From Colwellia psychrerythraea (GTDB lineage: Bacteria > Pseudomonadota > Gammaproteobacteria > Enterobacterales > Alteromonadaceae), in NCBI RefSeq assembly GCF_000764185.1, contig NZ_JQEC01000072.1, forward strand, positions 1 to 64,000: a stretch of DNA of 64,000 bases, in the 5' to 3' direction. Shown here piece by piece: positions 19,238 to 27,388 of this stretch (position 1 is the stretch's first letter; each line of letters opens with the position of its first letter). The notes below the pieces were generated by a model that saw only the letters and a list, made by a program, of their open reading frames with translations, was not told the origin of the DNA and did no database searches. A program made the position numbers and the translations under genes.

Positions 19238-19999
19238 ATGAGCAAGGCCTTAATACCAGTAAGTCATCAAGCCAATGCCGCTTTAGTAAAGCAGGCAAAG
19301 TTGTTTGCCGAATTACCGCAAGTTTTATTGGAAAAAATGCAACGAGACTTTCATGTTACTACTTGGCATAAGGGTCAGTACATTAGTGCTGACGTATTAA
19401 TGCAGCAGTTTTTTGTCTTGCTTGAAGGTCAAGTTGAACTGAAAAAAGTTCATCCAGAAACGGCTCGTGAGGCCACAGTTGATATATTTTACCCTGGTGA
19501 TAGTTTTGATGTGATGGTGCTACTTGATGGCAAGCCACACGAGGTGATTATTGCGCCGCTAAATACTGTACGCTTGTTAAACATACCTATAGAGACGATG
19601 CGCCAGTGGATTTGGACTTACCCTGAAGTTAATAATCAATTTTTACCTTATTTAGCGCAGAAAATGCGCGAACACGAGCAGCGGGCGACCAGTTTGGTGC
19701 TACACGATACCAGCACACGTTTAAGTCGTTTGATCTTAAAACACATCGATAAAATAAACAGTTATAAAGGCGCACCAGACTGTGAGCATAACCAGCATTT
19801 GGTTAACGGCTTAAATGATGAAACATTAGCACGCATGGTGGGTTCAGTCAGACAAGTAGTTAACAAGCAACTCAGGCATTGGCAAGCGCAGGGTATTTTA
19901 GAGAAGAAACGTAATCAGTTAATTATTAAGGATTTACAGGCGTTGGAGCAAGAAGCGCATTTTGATACTCAGTATGGTCAAGCTCAATTGATCAAGTAA
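19238..19999 (+). CDS. Crp/Fnr-family transcriptional regulator
   Basis: 253 residues. Residues about 20-150 form a cyclic-nucleotide-binding-type beta-roll (FFVLLEGQVEL, YPGDSFDVMVLLDG), then a long dimerisation helix and a winged helix-turn-helix at about 195-235 (DETLARMVGSVRQVVNKQL). The recognition helix carries Arg-Gln where CRP has Arg-Glu (R180, E181). There are no FNR-type N-terminal cysteines. The classical CRP cAMP-contact motif is not obvious, so the ligand is unknown. It is divergent from dnaK, with a matching palindrome in between. Confidence 0.88.
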   Translation: MSKALIPVSHQANAALVKQAKLFAELPQVLLEKMQRDFHVTTWHKGQYISADVLMQQFFVLLEGQVELKKVHPETAREATVDIFYPGDSFDVMVLLDGKPHEVIIAPLNTVRLLNIPIETMRQWIWTYPEVNNQFLPYLAQKMREHEQRATSLVLHDTSTRLSRLILKHIDKINSYKGAPDCEHNQHLVNGLNDETLARMVGSVRQVVNKQLRHWQAQGILEKKRNQLIIKDLQALEQEAHFDTQYGQAQLIK

Positions 20000-20159
20000 A
20001 GGTTCTAGTGAAGTAAACATAATCAAAGGTATCTTTATTTAGAAATAGGCATAGTTCTGGAGTACAGGCAAGCTGGTGCTCCCTTATTACCTATTGAACT
20101 AGTACCTTTACTGCCAGAACATTCTCTTTAATATTATCTCTAATTTAGTCTTTATCATT

Positions 20160-21374
20160 TTACCAGGTTGCGCCCGCTTGAATATAAACCACTGTATCCT
20201 CAGGCCCTGTGGCTAGATCTGTACCCATAGTAAAGCCATAACGCTTGGCAATTAAATAACGAAAGCCAACACCGTAGTTATGTACCGACTCCGCACTGCT
20301 TAATTCACTAAAGCTTTGTGCGGCTTTACCTACACCGGTGAAAGCATTAAATTTCCAGCGGTAGTTGTACTTATAAGTAAATTCAATTTCAGATACCACA
20401 ACTTTATTGCCTTGATATCTAATCGCGGGTACACCGCGTAAATCAACACTAGGTGGCACATAAGAAGGCAACTTCACCTCATCATTGGCATTGACTCCGT
20501 CGTATTGCAGCCTTAAGGCAAATAGGAACTCTTTCGATAACTGCCAGTAATTTAACCCGGCAAAGTGATAACTCATATAGTCAACATCACTACCTATGGC
20601 GTCATCAAAACGGGTTATATGCATTTGGTAGTCAAAGCCGTGTTCTGGGTTCATAGGATTATTTCTAGAGTCATATTCAGCAAGTAGACCTAAACCTGAA
20701 GTGGTCATTGATTGAGATAAATGATGATCAAAAAAATTATTGACCGTATCATTTAACGTATCAGCAGGAAGAAAGCTAACATCTTTAACGTTGGCTAAAC
20801 TTGTTTCTACACTTCTATAGACCTGACGACCGCCAACAAACCACTTGCTTTCTCCAAGGCGCATTTTCAATTCTTGCAAGACTATCGGACCATTGATATT
20901 TAGCTCAATTGGCCGCTTTAACTCAGTACCACCTAATGAATAAAAATCTAAATTGAAATCGCTATACAACATATAACCTTTGTAACGTACTGTATCTTTA
21001 AGCCAAAAGCCCATATGACCAAAACCAAAACCTTTACTGCCATTAGCAGTAGCGCCAGCGCCGATTAAAGATATATTACTCGGCAAAACGAAGTGTTCAC
21101 TGTCTTTACTATGGCTAATTCGTTGTGTTTTTTGTTCGTCGGACTCATGAAAAAACACCCCTAATAGCGCTAAACCATTACCTGTTGCTGGCTCGGTAAT
21201 AATAGTTGGAACGGGTAAAAATCCTAAGGGTACTTCAGAAAGGTAGCGACTTGCATCTAACATGCCGTCATCTGGATCGAACATATATTTGTCAATAAAA
21301 GATGTGGCATTGACCGTTGTCGTTAAGCTCAGCAATAAAGAGCTGAGTATAAATTTATTTCTATTTTTAAACAT
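20160..21374 (-). CDS. Outer-membrane barrel of the BamA/TamA-like (Omp85 surface antigen) type
   Basis: 404 residues: a signal peptide ending near NATS (about residue 24), no POTRA-length region, then a barrel of repeated amphipathic strands ending in GATW. RNNPMNPEHGF resembles the strand-turn motif DSRDNPxxPxxG common in Omp85 barrels. Proteins of this short class lack the POTRA domains needed for BamA-type assembly; their function is unknown. It is divergent from the barrel gene at 21641. Confidence 0.75.
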   Translation of the reverse strand: MFKNRNKFILSSLLLSLTTTVNATSFIDKYMFDPDDGMLDASRYLSEVPLGFLPVPTIITEPATGNGLALLGVFFHESDEQKTQRISHSKDSEHFVLPSNISLIGAGATANGSKGFGFGHMGFWLKDTVRYKGYMLYSDFNLDFYSLGGTELKRPIELNINGPIVLQELKMRLGESKWFVGGRQVYRSVETSLANVKDVSFLPADTLNDTVNNFFDHHLSQSMTTSGLGLLAEYDSRNNPMNPEHGFDYQMHITRFDDAIGSDVDYMSYHFAGLNYWQLSKEFLFALRLQYDGVNANDEVKLPSYVPPSVDLRGVPAIRYQGNKVVVSEIEFTYKYNYRWKFNAFTGVGKAAQSFSELSSAESVHNYGVGFRYLIAKRYGFTMGTDLATGPEDTVVYIQAGATW

Positions 21375-21640
21375 TAGAATCCTTTCATCAATTACTTGTG
21401 TTTTTATAAATTAGCCGTGTATTTTTCTGCAACTATAAGTGCTATTAATTTTAGTGACTGACAGTTTTAACATACAAATTTAGTCCCGCTAGAATAATGG
21501 CTAAAGGATTTAAATACTATAAAAACAATAGAAAATTGTCACTTGAAGTTAGTAATATTTTAATACAAAATACTATTTGTTAGATCGCTCTAACGAATTA
21601 ATTTTAAATGGAAATAATATCTTATGAAGGAATATTTGCA

Positions 21641-22303
21641 GTGAAAATGAATCAATTATCAATGCTACTATTGTGTAGCAGCCTAGTAATAGTTCCTGGC
21701 GCTTTAAAAGCTGCTGAAAGTACCAAAAAACAAGTTGATATTTCTGATCCCATGGCCGTCTATACTGGCGGAGCTATAACCGGGGGAAATGAAGGTTTAG
21801 GTGGCGCTTTTCAATTTGGGCTTCATAAAGGCGACTGGGGCATATTAGGCAAAGTTGAAGCAAAAAAGAACCTTGATGCCTATCGAGGACGTTTGTTTAC
21901 TCCCAATAGTAAAACGGGCACCGGTATTTTTATCGACGCGGGTACGGATTCCTCTACCGTAGGCATTACGTCTAATTATGCCACTGTCGGTGTTTTACAG
22001 GTAATACCGTTAGCTAAACATTTAAGGCTATACGCAGGTTTAACTTATGGTAAGTCATGGGAAGCGCATGATCTTTTTGCAGAAACTAAAATTGCCATTG
22101 CTCAGTCATATTTCAAATATGATATTAACGATAAATTTTATATGATGTTAAATCCTCAATATACCTACGGTTTTGACGGTGAAAAAACACGTAAATTTAT
22201 GATGGAGTTCAATTTTGGTTATCACATTGATGCAACCAAGTTAGTTTACCTTGAAACATCAACTGAAGACGTGGTCATTCTTAACTTCAAATTTAAGATT
22301 TAA
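21641..22303 (+). CDS. Predicted outer-membrane beta-barrel protein, unknown function
   Basis: 220 residues from GTG 21641, which has AAGGA 9 bases upstream and gives a clean signal peptide (KMNQLSMLLLCSSLVIV, cleavage near KAAES). ATG 21647 is also possible; ATG 21608 would put 11 residues ahead of the signal. The mature part has short alternating strands with Gly and aromatics, fitting an 8-10-strand barrel. I do not recognise a family. It precedes the GPW-repeat gene on the same strand by 84 bases. Confidence 0.65.
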   Translation: MKMNQLSMLLLCSSLVIVPGALKAAESTKKQVDISDPMAVYTGGAITGGNEGLGGAFQFGLHKGDWGILGKVEAKKNLDAYRGRLFTPNSKTGTGIFIDAGTDSSTVGITSNYATVGVLQVIPLAKHLRLYAGLTYGKSWEAHDLFAETKIAIAQSYFKYDINDKFYMMLNPQYTYGFDGEKTRKFMMEFNFGYHIDATKLVYLETSTEDVVILNFKFKI

Positions 22304-22387
22304 GATAAGCTTTAAATTCAAACTTACAATTCAAGGTACAGCAAAAAAATACATCTACTTTTAACCATCAACATACAGGAACGTATA

Positions 22388-24598
22388 ATGAGAATTAACT
22401 TTTATATCCATTGGCGAGAAAAACTAAAAACCATGCTTGTTTTTTGTTTTTTTGCTTGCGCTGCTTCTCCCACTTTAGCAGCCGATTGGCCGCAAGAGTT
22501 AACGGGTAATAAAGGCACTATTGTGGTGTATCAACCACAACCAGAAAAGCTGGTTGGTAATATACTGACAGGGCGAGCGGCAATGTCTTTGGAATTAAAA
22601 GATGAACCTGCACCTATATTTGGTGTATTTTGGTTCTCAGCAAAAATTGCCACGGACCGTAGTGAAAACACCGTTACTATTAGTCAATTAAAAGTCACTA
22701 AAGTGGGTTGGCCTGATTCCAAAGAAGCGGCAGAAAAACAATTCAGTCAATTTGTCGAAGCGCAATTAGCGCACTCGTCTTTCACCTCTTCGTTGTCAAA
22801 ATTGACTGCCAGTTTAACCCATGAAGAGCAAGTTAAAGCCAGCCTTGCACAAATCAAAAATGACCCGCCAAACATTATATTTACGGATATTTTAACGGTA
22901 TTACTTAGTTATGATGGCGAGCCTATTTTCAGAGATATTGAAAACAGTGATTATCAGCGAGCATTAAATACGCCATTAGCTGTAATAAAGAAACAACAGC
23001 AAGACAAGTTTTATTTAACCAGTGGCCACTTATGGTATCAAGCGTCAAATGCTTTAGGGCCTTGGTCAATTTTAGCCAGTCCGCCGGTAGATCTTAAAAA
23101 ATTAATGCCTAAGCAAGAAGACCAAAGTGATACACCGCAAGTACTTAGCGCACCTAATATTATTACCGTGACCAAGCCGACTGAGCTGGTAGTTTCTGAT
23201 GGTGATGAGAAGTGGACTAGTTTAGTGGGTGGTAAATTACTTTATGTTGAAAATACCGAAACCCCTTGGCTACGTGAGCTTAGCAGTGGTGATATGTATG
23301 TATTGTTATCAGGTCGTTGGTATAGCAGTAAGCATGAACAAGGTCCTTGGATTTTTGTTCGCGGTGATAAATTACCGAAGAGTTTCCAAGAAATTCCGCC
23401 AGAGTCAGCTATTGGCGGCTTAAGAACATCGGTTGCTGGTACAGATGAAGCTGAGCAAGCGGTATTAGATGCACAAATTCCACAAACCGCAGCGATAAAA
23501 CGCAGTGAAGCGAAACTAACGGTGAACTATGATGGTGAGCCAAAATTTGTCCAGATAGTTGATACCCAAGTTGAGTATGCGGTTAATACCTCGGCGCAAG
23601 TACTTAAAATAGCGAATAAGTATTATGCAGTTGATAATGGTGTTTGGTTTGTTTCATCGCTTGCTAAAGGCCCATGGCGAGTGGCAGATAACATACCAAA
23701 AGAAGCCATAGCGCAAATTCCGCCTAGCTCACCTATGTATAACACTTCTTATGTGACAATTTATGATTCAACCCCTGAGGTTGTTTATGTAGGTTATACC
23801 CCCGGCTATTTATGGTCTTATCCTTATTATGGCGTACCTATATACGGTACCGGTTGGTATTACCCGCCTTATTATGTCGGCGGCTGGTATTACCCAAGAC
23901 CACCTACATGGGGATTACATGTAGGTTATAACCCGTGGACAGGTTGGAATGTTGGTGTCAGTTGGGGCAGCCCATTCTTTAGGGTTGGCGTAGTATGGGG
24001 CGGTGGTTATCATCATCATCCAAGACCTTGTTGTGGTCGTTATTACGGTGGTGGTTACCGCGGCAATACCAACATTAATATTAACGGTAATGTCAATATT
24101 GGCAACTCGGTTAGTATTGCCAATCGTGCCCATGCACAGCAAAGAATTGCCGCTAATCCTGCCAATAGAGTGGGAGGTAAAATGGCGCAAGGCTCTCTAA
24201 CAAATAACCGAAGCCGTAATTTATATAATCAAGGCATAAATAAAAAGCGTAATGCTATTACTAAGCCAACTAATCGCCAGTTAAATAAAGCCAAAGTTGC
24301 GCCAAAACGGACTAATAATGTTTATGCTGATAGAAATGGCGGTGTAGTACGTCATGAAAATGGCCAATGGCAAAACCGTAGCAATAAAAATTGGCAGTCT
24401 ATTCCTAGACAGGGTTCGATGAATTCATCCACTCGTCCTATCTCTCAACCGAGTATTACTAAACCACATAATATACAAAGACCAAATAATCGCTCGTTTG
24501 ATCATCAAACCATGAATAGAGAGCGTCATGGCCGCCAAATGGGCAACATGCCTCAAGGTGGCCATAGGCCTATGGGAAGCGTAAAACGAGGTAGGTAG
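22388..24598 (+). CDS. Large secreted protein with GPW repeats and Gly/Tyr/Trp-rich tail
   Basis: 736 residues with a signal peptide (cleavage near LAADWP, residue about 32). Three repeats about 95-110 residues apart share a G-x-WY/WF then GPW pattern, at roughly residues 211-225, 307-320 and 417-430. They resemble modules sometimes labelled carbohydrate-binding V/XII in automatic annotation; binding is unproven. Residues about 455-560 are rich in Gly, Tyr, Trp and Pro with HHHH and CC, then an Asn/Ile run (NININGNVNIGN) and a basic, Gln/Asn-rich C-terminus. It sits between a barrel gene and a DUF3313 lipoprotein, so an outer-membrane or surface location is likely. Confidence 0.7.
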   Translation: MRINFYIHWREKLKTMLVFCFFACAASPTLAADWPQELTGNKGTIVVYQPQPEKLVGNILTGRAAMSLELKDEPAPIFGVFWFSAKIATDRSENTVTISQLKVTKVGWPDSKEAAEKQFSQFVEAQLAHSSFTSSLSKLTASLTHEEQVKASLAQIKNDPPNIIFTDILTVLLSYDGEPIFRDIENSDYQRALNTPLAVIKKQQQDKFYLTSGHLWYQASNALGPWSILASPPVDLKKLMPKQEDQSDTPQVLSAPNIITVTKPTELVVSDGDEKWTSLVGGKLLYVENTETPWLRELSSGDMYVLLSGRWYSSKHEQGPWIFVRGDKLPKSFQEIPPESAIGGLRTSVAGTDEAEQAVLDAQIPQTAAIKRSEAKLTVNYDGEPKFVQIVDTQVEYAVNTSAQVLKIANKYYAVDNGVWFVSSLAKGPWRVADNIPKEAIAQIPPSSPMYNTSYVTIYDSTPEVVYVGYTPGYLWSYPYYGVPIYGTGWYYPPYYVGGWYYPRPPTWGLHVGYNPWTGWNVGVSWGSPFFRVGVVWGGGYHHHPRPCCGRYYGGGYRGNTNININGNVNIGNSVSIANRAHAQQRIAANPANRVGGKMAQGSLTNNRSRNLYNQGINKKRNAITKPTNRQLNKAKVAPKRTNNVYADRNGGVVRHENGQWQNRSNKNWQSIPRQGSMNSSTRPISQPSITKPHNIQRPNNRSFDHQTMNRERHGRQMGNMPQGGHRPMGSVKRGR

Positions 24599-24672
24599 CT
24601 TGCCCACTTTGACTGTACAACAGTAAATATAAATAAATACTAATGTTAAAACTGAAACTAAAAGGAATGAAG

Positions 24673-25365
24673 ATGAAAAAACAACAAGGTATTAAACTCA
24701 GTATTATTGCTTTAGCTACCTCAATGGTTCTTGGCTGCACAACTACTAACCCATCGAATGCACCACAGGTTTCTCCAGAGGGCATGGAGTTAAAAAAATC
24801 TACGCGTTCTACTGTTGCTTATAAAAAAGAGGGAGTAGACTTTTCGCAATATGACAAAGTACAGATACTGCCAAGTGCCGTTGCTTTTAAGAAAAACTGG
24901 CAACGTGATTATAACCGAAATCAAAGTACATTATCGATGCGGGTAAGAGACAAAGATGTCATGCGTATTAAAGCAGATGTTGCGAAACTGTTTGATGAAG
25001 TATTTAAAGAGGAGTTCAGTAAGGACGCTAAGTTTCCTATTGTTGAAAAAGTTAGCTCAAATACTTTAGTGATAAGACCAGCCATTTTAAATTTAGATGT
25101 GGCTGCGCCCGACCTTAAATATGCAGGTAATGTGAAAACATATACCAGTGAAGCAGGGCAGGCAACTTTATTTTTAGAGCTTTATGATGGTGTCAGTGGT
25201 GAGATTTTAGCACGAATTATCAATACCTCAGCCGCTGGCGATGACAGCTATTATCAATGGGCAACACGTGTTTCTAACCGCGCTGATGCGAAACGTATGA
25301 TCAGAAAGTGGGCTAAAGCATTACGTACAAAGTATGATGAAGCTCATGTTCCAACAGCTAAATAA
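24673..25365 (+). CDS. DUF3313-type lipoprotein
   Basis: 230 residues from ATG 24673. AAAGGA at 24661-24666 is 6 bases from this ATG but directly abuts the in-frame ATG at 24667, and the ATG at 24643 lacks such a site. The lipobox VLGC gives Cys22. The body matches DUF3313 in length and character (FSQYDKVQILPSAV, ILARIINTSAAGDD). The family has no known function. It lies between the GPW-repeat gene and a BamA/TamA-like gene, probably in one operon. Confidence 0.82.
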   Translation: MKKQQGIKLSIIALATSMVLGCTTTNPSNAPQVSPEGMELKKSTRSTVAYKKEGVDFSQYDKVQILPSAVAFKKNWQRDYNRNQSTLSMRVRDKDVMRIKADVAKLFDEVFKEEFSKDAKFPIVEKVSSNTLVIRPAILNLDVAAPDLKYAGNVKTYTSEAGQATLFLELYDGVSGEILARIINTSAAGDDSYYQWATRVSNRADAKRMIRKWAKALRTKYDEAHVPTAK

Positions 25366-25385
25366 ATTGAGTTGAAAATATTTAA

Positions 25386-26720
25386 ATGAATAAAGTGTTT
25401 AACTATGGCCTAGCAAGCACTTGTATATCGGTTTTTGTTACTTGTACATTACTAGCGGTTTTTATCGGTAATGTGCAAGCAAAACCGCCTGGACAAGTTA
25501 AGTATTCGGTAGAAAGACAAGAAAATACTAAAATGCGCGAGAGTTTAGTATTGCCGTTTGTTTTTAGTACTGATGATTTAGGCACTGTTTTCGGTGTTGG
25601 CGCCATGGCAACTGGTTTATATCAAAAACAAATGACTGTTGGCGGTACTGTTTATGGTGGCGGTGATACTAAGGGCTTTGGCTATGGTCTGTGGGATTAT
25701 CGTGTTTTTGATAGTGAGCGATTTTTTTTAAGCTCTGTTGGTATGATGGGAGAATTTCCATTATTACGCGCCTATGCACCTTTACCCGGAGGTTTTGACC
25801 AAACACCGCGACCAGGCTCTAATGATTCAAGCTTTGACGACTTTATTCAAGCTGAGGGTTCAAGTAACTGGTGGGATGTTAAGTTAGAGTATGTCTTACC
25901 TTGGGGCAGTGCACAAAAACACAGTATGGCTCGTTATCAATTAGAAGGCGGATTATTAAAAAACGATGAGCAACAAGCGGATTGGAATCCATTTAAAACT
26001 GGTACTAGCATTTTAATTGCTCGGCAGTTTAATCGTTACCAGCAATATAGAGATGAAGAGGGGGAGCTTTCTGGTGCAGTGCACGCGCTCGAATTAGGCC
26101 TGCTTTATGATAATACTGACTTTCCAGCAAATCCTAGTCAAGGTAGCTCGCAATACATTGCCTTTACCTATAACCCTAAGTGGTTAGAGTCTAAAGAGCA
26201 GTGGACCTTTATTGAACTGGAAGCGAGTAAATATTTTTCGTTAGGGGCAAACTCCTTTGCCAAACAGAATATTATCGCCCTAAATGCTTGGGCAGGATAT
26301 TCACCAAGCTGGCAAGTTACTGTTGATGATGCTGGCAATAGTTTAGTCACAAATAATGCGCCCTTTCTTGAAGGAGCAACATTAGGTGGCATGTATAGGA
26401 TGAGAGGTTTTAGGCAAAATCGTTTTCATGATAAAGCTGCGATATATGCAACGGCTGAATACCGTATGACCTTAGACTATAACCCAGTAGCTAATATACG
26501 TTGGCTAAATTTTTTACATCTCGATTGGTTGCAAACAGTATTTTATGTGGAAGGCGGCAGAGTGTCACCGACTTTTAATAGGGAAACTCTGTTTTCGGAT
26601 TGGAAATATGATGCTGGCATATCTTTACGCGCGTTAACTGCAGGTATTGTTGTTCGCTTAGACTTCACCAAGTCAAAAGAAGGTACCAGCACTTGGTTGA
26701 TGGTGGGGCATCCTTTTTAG
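25386..26720 (+). CDS. BamA/TamA-family outer-membrane barrel
   Basis: 444 residues: a signal peptide ending near VQAKP (about residue 32), then a C-terminal Omp85-type barrel without POTRA repeats. GGMYRMRGFRQNRF matches the conserved (V/L)RGF loop-6 motif of this superfamily, and the chain ends in Phe (GHPF). It starts 20 bases after the DUF3313 lipoprotein, which indicates co-transcription. In BamA the RGF motif contacts the inner barrel wall; whether this short protein inserts or exports anything is unknown. Confidence 0.82.
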   Translation: MNKVFNYGLASTCISVFVTCTLLAVFIGNVQAKPPGQVKYSVERQENTKMRESLVLPFVFSTDDLGTVFGVGAMATGLYQKQMTVGGTVYGGGDTKGFGYGLWDYRVFDSERFFLSSVGMMGEFPLLRAYAPLPGGFDQTPRPGSNDSSFDDFIQAEGSSNWWDVKLEYVLPWGSAQKHSMARYQLEGGLLKNDEQQADWNPFKTGTSILIARQFNRYQQYRDEEGELSGAVHALELGLLYDNTDFPANPSQGSSQYIAFTYNPKWLESKEQWTFIELEASKYFSLGANSFAKQNIIALNAWAGYSPSWQVTVDDAGNSLVTNNAPFLEGATLGGMYRMRGFRQNRFHDKAAIYATAEYRMTLDYNPVANIRWLNFLHLDWLQTVFYVEGGRVSPTFNRETLFSDWKYDAGISLRALTAGIVVRLDFTKSKEGTSTWLMVGHPF

Positions 26721-26834
26721 ATTTCCTGAAGTAGAGTCAAATTGATTTTTATGCATACTAATGCAGCTTTATGAGTAAAATTAAATCAAACAGTTAACTT
26801 TTTGAAAAAAGTCAGAGATTTTACTGATTTTCTG

Positions 26835-26862
26835 TTGACAGCTTTTTCTATCTCCCTATAAT
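26835..26862 (+). promoter_or_regulatory. Sigma-70 promoter of the tRNA-Val pair, GC-rich discriminator
   Basis: TTGACA at 26835-26840 and TATAAT at 26857-26862 are both perfect consensus hexamers with a 16-base spacer. They are followed by a GC-rich discriminator (ACGCCCCA), as in stable-RNA promoters under stringent control. The first tRNA starts 59 bases after the -10 element. Confidence 0.85.
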
Positions 26863-26921
26863 ACGCCCCACTGAAACGCAGACGGTCTAGCCAAAAACGT
26901 GACAGTGTTTAGAAGTAAAAC

Positions 26922-26997
26922 GGACGATTAGCTCAGTTGGGAGAGCACCGCCCTTACAAGGCGGGGGTCACTGGTTCAAGCCCAGTATCGTCCACCA
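26922..26997 (+). tRNA. tRNA-Val (UAC), copy 1
   Basis: 76 nucleotides with CCA encoded. Acceptor arms GGACGAT / ATCGTCC pair perfectly. The anticodon stem CCGCC / GGCGG encloses CUUACAA, so the anticodon is UAC (valine). The D loop has the AGCTCAGTTGGGAGAGC signature and the T arm GGTTCAAGCC. Confidence 0.97.
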
Positions 26998-27057
26998 CTT
27001 TTTATTTTATTAAAAATATTAAGTACATTCTTTTCCATAAAGAATTAAAACTAAAAT

Positions 27058-27133
27058 GGACGATTAGCTCAGTTGGGAGAGCACCGCCCTTACAAGGCGG
27101 GGGTCACTGGTTCAAGCCCAGTATCGTCCACCA
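27058..27133 (+). tRNA. tRNA-Val (UAC), copy 2
   Basis: Identical over all 76 positions to the copy at 26922, including the encoded CCA. It lies 60 bases downstream and no separate promoter is evident, so both are probably processed from one transcript. Confidence 0.97.
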
Positions 27134-27138
27134 TATTT

Positions 27139-27209
27139 AAAACTCCAAAACTCCAAAACTCCAAAACTCCAAAACTCCAAAACTCCAAAACTCCAAAACT
27201 CCAAAACTC
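27139..27209 (+). repeat. Octamer tandem repeat AAAACTCC, about nine copies
   Basis: Eight perfect copies of AAAACTCC from 27139 to 27202, then a ninth that matches for seven bases before the sequence diverges. The array begins 5 bases after the CCA of the second tRNA-Val. There is no dyad symmetry and no supported reading frame. Arrays like this change length by replication slippage. Confidence 0.95.
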
Positions 27210-27388
27210 TGACTTCAATGGTTACAGTCTATTAATTTATTCACATATGATTGTTGAAAAGATAAGTTATTTAATTACATCAAAGTGATGAATTGTCTTA
27301 ATCGCAATGCTAAAATGCCGTCAATTTATTGATTTATACTCTTAATGCCGCCAAAAGGCGTTATGAGTGACACCTTGTAGAGATTCTT

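Noticed and set aside
20023-20118. Several interleaved short inverted repeats after the Crp/Fnr gene (AAAGGTA/TACCTTT, AATAGG/CCTATT, GTTCTGG/CCAGAAC)
   Set aside because: The arms are only 6-7 bp and cross each other; I cannot separate a structured RNA from chance in AT-rich DNA.
27139-27209. Tandem array as a CRISPR
   Set aside because: The unit is 8 bases with no spacers and no cas genes nearby.
26937-27288. Two plus-strand reading frames running through the tRNA-Val genes and the octamer repeat
   Set aside because: They consist of tRNA sequence and the repeat; the near-identical peptides only reflect the duplicated tRNA.
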